Below the pieces are notes generated by a model. It saw only the letters and a program-made list of their open reading frames with translations, ran no database searches and was not told the origin of the DNA. From NCBI GenBank assembly GCA_028277515.1, contig JANQGC010000016.1, positions 1-35,166 on the forward strand: 35,166 nucleotides of DNA, in the 5' to 3' direction. The translations under genes and the position numbers were made by a program. Of the stretch, positions 1 through 8,096 are shown one piece after another (position 1 is the stretch's first letter; every line of letters begins with the position of its first letter). This stretch comes from Anaerolineae bacterium. GTDB lineage: Bacteria > Chloroflexota > Anaerolineae > Promineifilales > Promineifilaceae.

Positions 1-1
1 G

Positions 2-268
2 TTCGATGTCGGCGAAGAAGGGCATGTGATCGTTTGCACCATTGATGGTGCCGAACCCGGTTATCGCGCCACGATTGAGGGCTGGACGGACGGCGTCGTT
101 GCCTTGCCGCTGGCCGACCTGGGTCGTGGAGCGATGGATAATGCCTTGATAGTTGTCGACGGTGGTACGCCTGAGGTAGAAGACCAGCGTTTCCCCGGCA
201 CGCTTTACACGTGGGAGAATGCCGAGGAGAATGCTGATCAGATCTGGGGCGCGGCAAGCAGTGAGTAA
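2..268 (+). CDS. C-terminal end of a probable sugar ABC transporter substrate-binding protein (partial)
   Basis: The reading frame is open from the first bases of the window and ends at TAA 266-268, so this is the last 88 codons of a longer gene. A GTG at 26 is in frame, but the coding sequence clearly continues upstream of it (residues FDVGEEGH precede it). The fragment has no recognisable motif of its own. I call it a periplasmic sugar-binding protein because an RbsC-type permease follows 63 bases downstream, and this order is usual for ribose/sugar ABC systems. The tail, with its 'VVDGGTPEV' stretch and Trp/Glu-rich end, is compatible with that family. The ATPase is not in the window. GC looks slightly higher than in the following genes. 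The function is inferred mainly from context. Confidence 0.5.
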   Translation, partial: FDVGEEGHVIVCTIDGAEPGYRATIEGWTDGVVALPLADLGRGAMDNALIVVDGGTPEVEDQRFPGTLYTWENAEENADQIWGAASSE

Positions 269-281
269 TGATTTCGTTGAG

Positions 282-310
282 GTGGCTGCTATTTCGTAAA
301 TGGCAGCCAC
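282..310 (+). terminator. Stem-loop between binding-protein and permease genes
   Basis: Bases 282-294 pair with 298-310 (gtggctgc against gcagccac, continued by A/T pairs and one G-U) around a 3-base loop, 13 pairs in all. It starts 14 bases after the stop of the binding-protein gene and ends 22 bases before the permease start. There is no long T-run after it, so it is more likely a partial terminator or 3'-end-stabilising hairpin that lowers permease expression relative to the binding protein than a complete stop. Confidence 0.6.
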
Positions 311-331
311 TCTATACTTCGTAATAATATT

Positions 332-1315
332 ATGGTAACTGACAGCATTGATAGTAGCGATCAAAACCGATCAATGAATATCGGTAGGCTTCTGGGTAGC
401 TTATTCCAAAAAACATCTGTTCTACCTATCTTGATCCCGGTATGTCTATTATTCGCCTTCCTGGCGCCATCTTTTGCTACTTTGACAAACATGCGCACCC
501 TGTTGGCGGTAACGGCCGTTGTGTTTGTGGCTGCCGTTGGGGAAAGCTTTGTATTGTTAACGGCCGGGATCGATATTTCAGTGGCGTCGGTTATCGCTTG
601 CAGCGCAGTTATAGCGGCTGCTGTTATGGGTCAAGAAGGCAGCCCGCTGCTTGGTCTGATTGTTGCCATATCTGTCGGCTTGTTATTCGGAACCTTCAAT
701 GGCTTTTCAGTAGCAGCGTTGGGGCTTACACCTTTTGTCTTAACATTAGGCACGCATCTTATTGCCAGGGGTATCGCTTTCAGTGTCTCTGAGGGCATTG
801 CCATGCGAGTTCCACAAACGTTGCGCCAGTTAGGGAGAACCGATTTCTTCAACATTCCTGTTATTGCTTTTGTAGCTATCGCAGTCCTTATTATCGCCGG
901 ATTCGCTTTGAGCAAGACAACCTGGGGCCGGTTTATCTATTTGATTGGAGCGAATAAGGATGCTGCTGACTATGTGGGTATACGTCGAAAGTGGTTAGAG
1001 GCATCGGTATACATTATTGCCGGTGGCCTTTCCGGATTGGCCGGATTTCTGGCGATCATTAATCTGGGGGTTGCTCTCCCAGGAATTGGCGATCCTCTCC
1101 TGCTCACAATCATTGGTGGGGTGATCTTGGGCGGAACCAGCATGTTCGGGGGTGAGGGTTCTATCTGGCGGACCGCACTGGGTGTTTTATTGTTAGCTGT
1201 GTTAGCGAATGGACTCAATCTATTAGGGTTTGAGTTTTACGACCAACTCATTTTTGAGGGATTGGTTATTCTACTTGGCACCGGATTAGCTGTGCGCCTG
1301 GGTAGAGCTTCATAG
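332..1315 (+). CDS. RbsC-type sugar ABC transporter permease
   Basis: A 327-residue, very hydrophobic protein of the BPD_transp_2 family (ribose/xylose/galactoside type permeases), about the usual family length. It shows many membrane segments and the family signatures 'LTAGIDISV' near residues 76-84 and 'GGTSMFGGEGS' near 268-278. It would form the inner-membrane channel that passes a sugar captured by the upstream binding protein, driven by an ATPase that is not in this window. The first 30 residues are polar and cytoplasmic. The start at 332 has no clear ribosome-binding site; the ATG at 374 (MNIGRLLG) is an alternative. The substrate cannot be told from sequence. The following SDR and E2 genes hint at use of a sugar or polyol, but this is inference. 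Confidence 0.9.
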   Translation: MVTDSIDSSDQNRSMNIGRLLGSLFQKTSVLPILIPVCLLFAFLAPSFATLTNMRTLLAVTAVVFVAAVGESFVLLTAGIDISVASVIACSAVIAAAVMGQEGSPLLGLIVAISVGLLFGTFNGFSVAALGLTPFVLTLGTHLIARGIAFSVSEGIAMRVPQTLRQLGRTDFFNIPVIAFVAIAVLIIAGFALSKTTWGRFIYLIGANKDAADYVGIRRKWLEASVYIIAGGLSGLAGFLAIINLGVALPGIGDPLLLTIIGGVILGGTSMFGGEGSIWRTALGVLLLAVLANGLNLLGFEFYDQLIFEGLVILLGTGLAVRLGRAS

Positions 1316-1422
1316 TTCTGATATTTATAGCTTCCTTAAGTTTGCTTGCGAAGTTTCTTAACTAGTGACTGTCACATGACTTAAATTGTTTAGAAAACAA
1401 ACCACTTAAAATGGTGAGATCA

Positions 1423-2184
1423 ATGACTTTATTGAAGGATAAAACTGCTCTGGTCACGGGGGCGGCACAAGGAATCGGGCAGGCAATTGCCGAAGCATAT
1501 GCAGCTCACGGGGCACAGGTATTGGTTGCCGACATTGATAAAAACGGGGCTGAGGAGGTAGCAGCCAATATCGCCCAAGATGGAAATCAAGCTATACCGG
1601 TAACATTGGATGTCGCTGATGAGCAAGGCGTTGCCACCGCTGTAAGAACGGCCGTCAATGCTTTCGGCCGTCTGGATATATTGGTAAACAATGCCGCAGT
1701 TTTAGAAGCAAATTACGTGATCGATTGCCCCTTGGAATCCTGGCAGCGCATCTTTCGGGTGAACATGGAGGGTACATTTTTATGCTCTAAAGCAGCAGCG
1801 AAGCAGATGATCTCCCAGGAAGATGGTGGTTGCATTATTAACGTTGCTTCTGCTTCCGCGAGGAAAGCCGATCTAAAACATGCGGCATATTCCTCAAGCA
1901 AAGCGGCCGTCATCGCCTTTACACGCATCTTGGCGTTGGAAGTTGGAGAATATGGGATTCGCGTGAATGCTTTGTTGCCCGGAGCAACGATCACACCCAT
2001 GTTAGAGAATGTGTTTGCGACGGTTCCCGGCATTCGTGAAGATTTAATTGCCAAGACAACCTTAGGAAAACTTGGCCAACCGGAAGATCAAGCAAACGCA
2101 GCAGTTTTCCTTGCTTCTCACCTGGCCGACCATATCACCGGTGAATATATTGTTGTGTCCGGTGGGGAATTCATGAACGCTTGA
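1423..2184 (+). CDS. SDR-family NAD(P)-dependent oxidoreductase
   Basis: A classical short-chain dehydrogenase of 253 residues from the chosen start. It has the nucleotide-binding motif TGAAQGIG near the N-terminus, the structural NNAA motif, a catalytic Ser in the 'INVASAS' stretch, the YSSSK pair (Tyr and Lys), and the C-terminal 'SGGEFMNA' tail typical of the family. I prefer the ATG at 1423 to the one at 1411 because GGTGAG sits just upstream, matching the 3' part of a full Shine-Dalgarno sequence, and because MTLLKDKTALVTG matches the usual SDR N-terminus. The substrate is not identifiable; sugar, polyol and diacetyl/butanediol dehydrogenases all look like this. It lies between a sugar permease and an acyltransferase E2, so oxidation of an imported sugar or acetoin-like compound is plausible. 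Confidence 0.9.
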   Translation: MTLLKDKTALVTGAAQGIGQAIAEAYAAHGAQVLVADIDKNGAEEVAANIAQDGNQAIPVTLDVADEQGVATAVRTAVNAFGRLDILVNNAAVLEANYVIDCPLESWQRIFRVNMEGTFLCSKAAAKQMISQEDGGCIINVASASARKADLKHAAYSSSKAAVIAFTRILALEVGEYGIRVNALLPGATITPMLENVFATVPGIREDLIAKTTLGKLGQPEDQANAAVFLASHLADHITGEYIVVSGGEFMNA

Positions 2185-2210
2185 GAAGTTAAATGCCCAC
2201 GGAGAGATAG

Positions 2211-3464
2211 ATGTCACATGAAATTGTACTACCCAAAATGGGGCTAGATATGTCGGAAGCACGCATTATTGAGTGGTATAAGGTTGAAGGTGAACCGGTT
2301 CAAGCAGGAGACACCCTTTTTACATTTGAAACGGATAAGGCTAACGTCGATGTTGAATCCCCAGTATCAGGGATATTGGGTAAGATTTTAGTCAGAGACG
2401 ATGAGACCGCTTCCTCGGCAACAGTTGTTGGCCTAATATTTGAAGAAGGTAAGGTAAGGTCCTCTCCTGCGGCAAAACGGCTGGCTAAAAAGAACGACAT
2501 TGATATAACAACGATTCAAGGGACAGGGCGTAACGGCCGAATTACTATAGAAGATGTACAACAAGTAATCAATAAAGGTGAGGATGGACCTGTTAAATCT
2601 ACACAAGGTCAGCAGCTATCACCGAAAAAGAAAAAAGTGGTCGCTTCCCCTATTGCCAAGCGACTTGCCAAAGCGCATGGGATTGACCTTACTTCCATCA
2701 CAGGTACCGGCAAGGGTGGGCGCATCATCCAAGATGACGTGCAAAATATCATTGAAAAGAACGAGCAAAGTAAACCAGTATCGCCAAAAAGTACGTTAAT
2801 CCCCATTGAAGGTATACGAGCGACTATAGCCGAACGAATGTCATTGAGCGTCCAGCAGTCAGCCCAGGTTACATTACATAGCGAAGTAGATGCCACAAAC
2901 CTGATCAATCTGCGCCAGGCTTACAAGCTTGTGGCTCCTTCTGCCGACATCACCGTGCCTGGCTATAATGCCTTATTAATTACCATTGTTGCTCAAGCCT
3001 TGCGCGAATATCCACAAATGAATGCCCGCCAGGAGGGTGAGGCTATCCGGCTATTGGATGATGTCAATATTGGAATAGCTGTAGATACCGAGCGGGGTTT
3101 ACTGGTGGTCTCTATAAAAGATGCCGACCGAAAGTCGGTGTTGACGGTCGACTCCGAACTTGCCGCTCTTGCAGAGCGCGCTCGCTTGGGAACATCGTCA
3201 TTAGGTGATTTGACCGGCAGCACGTTTACCATTACCAATCTAGGGGTATTTGGTATCGACCAATTTACTCCCATCATTAATCCGCCGGAAATTGGTATAT
3301 TAGGAATCGGCCGGATTATCGAAAAACCGATGATGATGGATGGAGAAGTAGTCGGTCGACCCATGATAACCCTCAGTCTCACTTTCGATCATCGACTGAT
3401 TGATGGTGCACCTGCGGCCAGGTTTTTGCAGCGTATTGCTCAGTTGATCGAGAAAGGTGAGTAG
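2211..3464 (+). CDS. 2-oxoacid dehydrogenase E2 (dihydrolipoamide acyltransferase) with two E3-binding domains
   Basis: 417 residues. Residues 1-78 form a lipoyl domain with the lipoylated Lys43 in ETDKA. Two peripheral-subunit-binding domains follow, at about 83-120 and 144-181, both with the S-P-A/I-A-K-R-L-A-K start and the GTG(R/K)xGRI loop. The catalytic acyltransferase domain runs from about 196 to the end, with His394 and Asp398 in the DHRLIDG motif. The protein would transfer an acyl group from lipoyl to CoA inside a pyruvate, branched-chain or acetoin dehydrogenase complex. A GGAG ribosome-binding site precedes ATG 2211, 26 bases after the SDR gene. No E1 or E3 gene is nearby downstream; the E1 genes may lie upstream of the window. 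Duplication of the binding domain is unusual, since most E2s carry one. Confidence 0.92.
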   Translation: MSHEIVLPKMGLDMSEARIIEWYKVEGEPVQAGDTLFTFETDKANVDVESPVSGILGKILVRDDETASSATVVGLIFEEGKVRSSPAAKRLAKKNDIDITTIQGTGRNGRITIEDVQQVINKGEDGPVKSTQGQQLSPKKKKVVASPIAKRLAKAHGIDLTSITGTGKGGRIIQDDVQNIIEKNEQSKPVSPKSTLIPIEGIRATIAERMSLSVQQSAQVTLHSEVDATNLINLRQAYKLVAPSADITVPGYNALLITIVAQALREYPQMNARQEGEAIRLLDDVNIGIAVDTERGLLVVSIKDADRKSVLTVDSELAALAERARLGTSSLGDLTGSTFTITNLGVFGIDQFTPIINPPEIGILGIGRIIEKPMMMDGEVVGRPMITLSLTFDHRLIDGAPAARFLQRIAQLIEKGE

Positions 3465-3480
3465 CTTGTTATTGACGCTT

Positions 3481-5325
3481 CTACTCTACGGTCACACTCT
3501 TTGCCAGGTTACGAGGTTGGTCGACATCAGCGCCCCGACGAACGGCAATATGATAGCTTAACAGTTGTAGTGGAATGACATTGATGATCGGTGCCAGTAA
3601 GGGCGTTGTCTTAGGAACAAAAATGACATGATCAGCTTCTTGCACGATGGCTTCATCCCCTTCGGTTGCCAGGGCAATAACCACTCCGCCTCTTGCTTTC
3701 GCTTGTTGAACCTGACTAAACATTTTTTCATATAAAGAATCTTTGGTCACGATTGCTACAACAGGCATGACTTCATCAATTAAGGCGATGGGTCCATGTT
3801 TCATTTCACCGGCAGGATACCCCTCAGCGTGAATATAGCTGATTTCTTTGAGTTTTAATGCACCCTCCAATGCGATTGGATAGTTAATGCCACGGCCGAT
3901 AAATAGAAAATCGTTTGCTTTGAAAAAGTGATTTGCCAGGTCTTCATATTCCTGGTCACGTTCGAGAACTCGTCCCGCAAGCTCAGGAATGTGGGCAGCG
4001 TCTTCTACGAGCTGGCGAAGTTGGTCTGCGTTAACTGTGCCCCTCAATTGAGCAATATTACAGGCGAGCAAGTAGAGATCTAAAATTGCATTGGTAAATG
4101 CTTTTGTACTGGCGACACCGATTTCAGGACCGGCTTGCATGGTGATATAGCCATCCGATATGCGCATGGCCTGGCTGCCAAACACATTGACGATACTCCA
4201 CAATATCGCCCCTTTTCTTTTAGCTAATTCCATTGCGGCTAATGTATCGGCCGTTTCACCAGACTGAGTAATAGCGAGGACGGCCGTGTTTTCATCAATA
4301 ATAGGATCGTAGTAACGAAATTCTGAGGCATACTCCACTTCCACAGGAACTCTGGCCAAAGATTCAATCATAAATTTGCCCACCAATCCGGCATAATAAC
4401 TTGTGCCACAGGCAATTAGAAATATTTTCTTCAAATGTTTGACCTGAGTTTCATCCAAATTTAGCTGGCTTAAGTGTACCTGGCCATTCTCGAAATCCGC
4501 TCGTCCACCAAGGGTATCAATTAATGAGCGAGGCTGGTCAAATATTTCCTTTTGCATGAAATGCTTATATTCACCCTTAGCGGCGCTTACCGGGTCCCAG
4601 GGAATTGAGTGGATTTCTGTTTCCAGGTGGTTGCCTTCTAAATTCATTACCTGGTAATCGTTTCTCGTTACCCGAGCGAATTGTCTGCTCTCAAGAAAGA
4701 TCATGTCTCGCGTATAATCCAGAATGGCCGGAATGTCGGAGGCGATGAACATCTCGCCCTGACCGACGCCGATGGTGATGCCGCCGGCATTACCCAGACG
4801 CGCGCAAATAAGCTCGTCCGGGTTATCAATGTTCATAACAACAACGGCGCTTGCTCCTTTTAATAAGGTTAGCGTTTTACGAACGGCCGATTCTAATGAA
4901 ACTCCCGCACCGAGATGGCGTTCAACAAGCTGGACGATGACTTCCGTATCGGTGTCTGAATTGAATTGTACGCCCTCGGCTTCCAGTTCCTCTCGCAGAT
5001 CTAGGAAGTTTTCAACGATTCCATTATGTACAACAACCACCCGGTTATCCATACTCATATGTGGATGGGCATTACGCTGATTGGGTTCACCATGCGTAGC
5101 CCACCTTGTATGGCCAATACCTATTTGCCCGTTTAGAGGTGAGTTCACCAGCATCTGTTCTAAATTTACCAGTTTGCCAACATCTCTTCTGAGTTCAATT
5201 TTTCCATTTTTTTCTATGACGGCAATGCCGGCTGAATCGTATCCCCGGTATTCCAACTGCTTTAGGCCTTTAATGATAATTTGTTCGGCCGACTTTGGAC
5301 CAATATATCCTACGATACCACACAT
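3481..5325 (-). CDS. glmS: Glutamine--fructose-6-phosphate aminotransferase (isomerizing)
   Basis: 614 residues from the chosen start, the normal length. The enzyme makes glucosamine-6-phosphate from fructose-6-phosphate and glutamine, the first step towards UDP-GlcNAc. The N-terminus MCGIVGYIG exposes the Cys nucleophile of the glutaminase domain after Met removal. For that reason I place the start at 5325 and not at the upstream in-frame ATG at 5361, which would bury the Cys. AGGAG at 5336-5340 supports this. Two SIS domains follow, with CGTSYYAG and TQSGETADT in the first, and the C-terminus ends in the typical LAKSVTVE. The gene faces the E2 gene, with 16 bases between their stop codons. 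It is controlled by the self-cleaving ribozyme in its leader. Identification is firm. Confidence 0.98.
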   Translation of the reverse strand: MCGIVGYIGPKSAEQIIIKGLKQLEYRGYDSAGIAVIEKNGKIELRRDVGKLVNLEQMLVNSPLNGQIGIGHTRWATHGEPNQRNAHPHMSMDNRVVVVHNGIVENFLDLREELEAEGVQFNSDTDTEVIVQLVERHLGAGVSLESAVRKTLTLLKGASAVVVMNIDNPDELICARLGNAGGITIGVGQGEMFIASDIPAILDYTRDMIFLESRQFARVTRNDYQVMNLEGNHLETEIHSIPWDPVSAAKGEYKHFMQKEIFDQPRSLIDTLGGRADFENGQVHLSQLNLDETQVKHLKKIFLIACGTSYYAGLVGKFMIESLARVPVEVEYASEFRYYDPIIDENTAVLAITQSGETADTLAAMELAKRKGAILWSIVNVFGSQAMRISDGYITMQAGPEIGVASTKAFTNAILDLYLLACNIAQLRGTVNADQLRQLVEDAAHIPELAGRVLERDQEYEDLANHFFKANDFLFIGRGINYPIALEGALKLKEISYIHAEGYPAGEMKHGPIALIDEVMPVVAIVTKDSLYEKMFSQVQQAKARGGVVIALATEGDEAIVQEADHVIFVPKTTPLLAPIINVIPLQLLSYHIAVRRGADVDQPRNLAKSVTVE

Positions 5326-5471
5326 GTTTCTATCACTCCTTTTGCCTGGATTCATGCCCATATTTTATGCACCAACACAGGGGAAACTGCATGCGTGCAT
5401 AATGCGACACTTACAAGCATCTATTATGTGGACGTGCCGGTTCAGACTAAATTATGGTTTGTCTATGGAAC

Positions 5472-5738
5472 GTCCCTTCAATAAATTAAGTGGTCATCAG
5501 CAAGGGGTAATGAATCTATACTTGCTGAATTCCACCTACCACATGTGATACGATTTGTTGGCTGGTTACCCGGTTCTGTTTGACGCATCACTTATTTGAA
5601 GGGACATTGAATCAGAGTGTGGTCACCCTGGGAGGCACCCGCTGATCTTTCGACTTTCCCGGAAAACCGGTTAGCACCCACCTCGCGGTGGGGAACCTCC
5701 ACCTCGTCAACCATAAAAATTTCTATGGTTCATGCGCT
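5472..5738 (-). ncRNA. glmS ribozyme (glucosamine-6-phosphate-activated self-cleaving riboswitch)
   Basis: Read on the minus strand from 5738, the sequence begins AGCGC-AU-GAACC, so the expected cleavage is between A5738 and G5737. P1 pairs AACCATA with TATGGTT and is followed by the hallmark GACGAGGTGGAGGTT. The second core block, GCGGGTGCCTCCC, lies at about 5628-5646, and its CCTCC pairs with the earlier GGAGG. A P3-like hairpin follows (5615-5632 region, CAGGGTG/CACTCTG). The segments 5592-5605 and 5472-5484 pair to form a long P4-like arm enclosing a further hairpin (5497-5504 with 5521-5528). Between the two core blocks sits an insertion with a GCGA-capped hairpin (5677-5692) and a small CCGG/CCGG hairpin (5659-5670). 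The glmS start follows about 150 bases later. In known members GlcN6P triggers cleavage and decay of the glmS mRNA. The 3' boundary is uncertain; the core is 5590-5738. Confidence 0.93.
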
Positions 5739-5776
5739 TTTCATGTCCTAAAGACTATTTTATATCCTCGTTGATA

Positions 5777-5805
5777 ATCGTAACCTGACATTTCCGGGCT
5801 GTCAA
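5777..5805 (-). promoter_or_regulatory. Promoter of glmS (sigma-70 type)
   Basis: On the minus strand TTGACA (5805-5800) is followed after 17 bases by TACGAT (5782-5777), a near-consensus sigma-70 promoter. Transcription would begin near 5770, about 32 bases before the ribozyme cleavage site. This is the short 5' leader expected for a glmS ribozyme transcript. Confidence 0.75.
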
Positions 5806-5898
5806 ACTGAATAAACGCAATTTATACGCCTAATATGAATTTTACATATAAGATTGACCATTGCAGCTAAGAAAGCTGTTAGATCGCTACCCGGAAGG

Positions 5899-5928
5899 TT
5901 GCGATGGCTGTCTTCACAGACGTATAAT
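5899..5928 (+). promoter_or_regulatory. Candidate promoter of the rseP gene run
   Basis: TATAAT at 5923-5928 is a perfect -10 box. TTGCGA at 5899-5904 is an acceptable -35 (4 of 6) with an 18-base spacer. The start of transcription would be near 5935, giving a 45-base leader that contains an AGGA ribosome-binding site before ATG 5980. It diverges from the glmS promoter, about 95 bases away. Confidence 0.55.
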
Positions 5929-5979
5929 GCGCTAATTCGATAGATTTAATACAATCCATCGTCAATTTTAGGAACTATT

Positions 5980-7056
5980 ATGTCCGATATGTCTTTTCTT
6001 TGGGCTTTGGGTGGCTTTATTATTGTGCTGACACCCGTGGTCCTTATACATGAGTTAGGCCATTTCATAGCTGCTAAGATGTCAAATATCCGGGTTGAAG
6101 AATTCGGTTTTGGCCTTCCACCAAGGGCTTTAAAACTTGCTGAAAGGAATGGCACCATATATTCATTAAATTGGATACCTTTAGGGGGGTTTGTTAGACC
6201 GTCCGGAGAGGATGACCCGTCCATTCCAGGTGGTTTTGCTTCAGCCTCGAAAAAAGCCCGCCTTTTTGTCTTATTTGCTGGCGCAGGCGCCAATTTTTTG
6301 GCTGCAATTTTTATTTTTTGGTTGGCTTTAGTCTTAGGACCTCCTGCCGTAGCAGTTGCTGATGTTCATGATGGGTCACCCGCTCAAATGGCCGGTTTAA
6401 TAGTCGATGATGTCATATTAGAAGTAGATGGTATACGGGCTGATAATGGAACTGTGCTGCGTGATGTTGTTGATGAAAAAGCCGGATCTCCAATTGATCT
6501 CCTTGTTTTAAGAAATGGGGAGGAAATAAACATCACATTGGTGCCACGCCAGCCTGGCGAATTTGATGTTGAAACCGATGGCCCTATTGGCATCAGCTTA
6601 AAAGCGGCAACCAATGGTGAACGGATTAGTATGCCCCCATTACGGGCTGCAGCCAATTCATTTGGCTTTATGTGGGACAACCTCACATTGTATGCAAATT
6701 TGCCTGGAATGCTCATCCGTGGGGAGGTTACAGCCGAAGAAGCAAGACCGGTAAGTGTTGTGGGTATCAGTCAGATTGCCGGTAGAGCGGCCGAAAATTC
6801 GGCCTTAAGCCGTAACCTTTATCCAATCCTCACCATGGCTGCCTTTATTAATATCGCTTTAGGTTTAACAAATTTACTGCCCATCCCCGCTCTGGATGGC
6901 GGTCGAATACTGTTTGTCCTTATTGAAGCAGTCCGAGGTCGGCGAGTAGAGCCGGAGCGCGAAAGCATGGTTCATATCATTGGTATGCTGGTGCTTTTGG
7001 GTTTAATGGCCCTCATGATTTTTCAGGACATCGTTAATCCGATTGTTCTCCCTTAG
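5980..7056 (+). CDS. rseP: RseP-type site-2 protease (M50 zinc metalloprotease)
   Basis: 358 residues. A membrane-embedded metalloprotease that cuts substrates within the membrane; relatives release sigma factors by cleaving anti-sigma factors or trim signal peptides. The zinc motif HELGH is at residues 24-28 in the first membrane segment. A PDZ domain occupies about 120-205 (DGSPAQMAGLIVDDVILEVDG is its start). The second metal-ligand motif, LDGGR, has Asp306. C-terminal membrane segments follow. The length fits single-PDZ members of the family. AGGA precedes the start. No sigma/anti-sigma pair is in the window, so the substrate is unknown. It heads a run of genes encoding a HEAT protein, a peptidase-like membrane protein and a TPR protein. 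Confidence 0.93.
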   Translation: MSDMSFLWALGGFIIVLTPVVLIHELGHFIAAKMSNIRVEEFGFGLPPRALKLAERNGTIYSLNWIPLGGFVRPSGEDDPSIPGGFASASKKARLFVLFAGAGANFLAAIFIFWLALVLGPPAVAVADVHDGSPAQMAGLIVDDVILEVDGIRADNGTVLRDVVDEKAGSPIDLLVLRNGEEINITLVPRQPGEFDVETDGPIGISLKAATNGERISMPPLRAAANSFGFMWDNLTLYANLPGMLIRGEVTAEEARPVSVVGISQIAGRAAENSALSRNLYPILTMAAFINIALGLTNLLPIPALDGGRILFVLIEAVRGRRVEPERESMVHIIGMLVLLGLMALMIFQDIVNPIVLP

Positions 7057-7119
7057 CTTAAGCAATTGATATCAGATATTATAGATTTGAGCCCCTGGAA
7101 AACAGGCGGAGTTTTAAAC

Positions 7120-8088
7120 ATGGAACAAGAAAAAAACGTCCCTTTTGAAGAAGTTTTATCATTAATTTTTACTGAAGATATCGTGCCCTTAAGTCAACTG
7201 TATCGATTTTCAGACATGAGTGAATCTGAATATTCCAAATTTTTGCTCTATTGGAATTCAGCACAAGATGATAAGCGGAAGGTTATTGTGCGCCATTTGG
7301 CCGATATAAGTGAAGAGAATTTTGTTGTTGATTTTTCACCCATCTTTCAACTCTCTTTTCAAGATCCATACCCACCAGTTCGTGTTGCAGCACTTGATGG
7401 CCTCTGGGATAGTTCTGATGCAAAGCTGGTGGATCCGATTCTCAACTTGCTCACAAATGATTCTCATTCAGAAGTTCAGGAAGCCGCTGCTCGAACAATT
7501 GCTCATTTTCTTTTAATGTCGGAATGGGGCCAAATTCGCGGCATTGATACTTCCCATATTTTTGAGATCTTAAAGCAAGCATATGAAGATGCAGACGCTG
7601 AGCTGGCTCTTAAATGTGCCGTTTTAGAAGCCATGGGGCCTGTTCCTTCTCCTGAAATTCCGAAAATTATTGAAGATGCTTATGAAGGATACCATCCTGA
7701 ATTACAGTTAAGCGCCGTCTTTGCTATGGGAACCAGTGCCGATCCACGATGGACATCAATTTTATTAGATGAAATGGAAAGTCCTAATGAGGAAATGCGT
7801 GCCGAAGCAGCCCGGGCGGCAGGCTTGATTGGTAATAGCAGAGCCGTTCCTGTGTTAATGGAACTCGCTTTTGATCACGATCAAGATGTTGCGACAGTTG
7901 CCGTCACCTCAATTGCCCAGATTGGTGGGGATGAGGCGGACAGGTTCTTAAATGAATTACTCGAAGATCCAATGGCAGCACATTTGCATGGTACAATTGA
8001 AGAAGCGATTGAAGAGGCGAGTTGGTTGGGAGGTGAATTGCCTATGTTTCCCTGGTCAGAAGATGAGCTGAATGGGACACATAAATAA
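7120..8088 (+). CDS. HEAT-repeat protein
   Basis: 322 residues from ATG 7120, which has GGAG 9 bases upstream; an in-frame TTG at 7066 has no such support. From about residue 75 to 300 the protein is a series of paired helices with the HEAT/PBS-lyase-like pattern, such as 'PPVRVAALDGLWD', 'SEVQEAAARTIA', 'EMRAEAARAAGLIG' and 'DVATVAVTSIAQIGG'. Such solenoids bind other proteins. There is no signal peptide or membrane segment, and the protein is acidic. It lies 63 bases after rseP and 8 bases before the next gene, so it is probably co-transcribed with both. A scaffold or adaptor role is inferred; no enzyme motif is visible. Confidence 0.85.
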   Translation: MEQEKNVPFEEVLSLIFTEDIVPLSQLYRFSDMSESEYSKFLLYWNSAQDDKRKVIVRHLADISEENFVVDFSPIFQLSFQDPYPPVRVAALDGLWDSSDAKLVDPILNLLTNDSHSEVQEAAARTIAHFLLMSEWGQIRGIDTSHIFEILKQAYEDADAELALKCAVLEAMGPVPSPEIPKIIEDAYEGYHPELQLSAVFAMGTSADPRWTSILLDEMESPNEEMRAEAARAAGLIGNSRAVPVLMELAFDHDQDVATVAVTSIAQIGGDEADRFLNELLEDPMAAHLHGTIEEAIEEASWLGGELPMFPWSEDELNGTHK

Positions 8089-8096
8089 ACAGGAAG

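Noticed and set aside
1363..1374. Short dyad GTGAC-T-GTCAC before the SDR gene as an operator
   Set aside because: Five-base arms are expected by chance at this length, and no promoter is placed nearby.
3459..3486. Inverted repeat GAGTAG/CTACTC between the convergent E2 and glmS genes as a bidirectional terminator
   Set aside because: The stem has only 6 pairs with a 16-base loop and no T-runs; it includes both stop codons by chance.
5081..5548. A 155-codon plus-strand frame across the glmS start and leader
   Set aside because: It overlaps the glmS glutaminase domain and the ribozyme in antisense, and it has no domain-like sequence.
5362..5979. Separate small RNA or tRNA in the glmS-rseP intergenic region
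   Set aside because: The structured part is accounted for by the glmS ribozyme; the rest holds two divergent promoters, and no cloverleaf was found.
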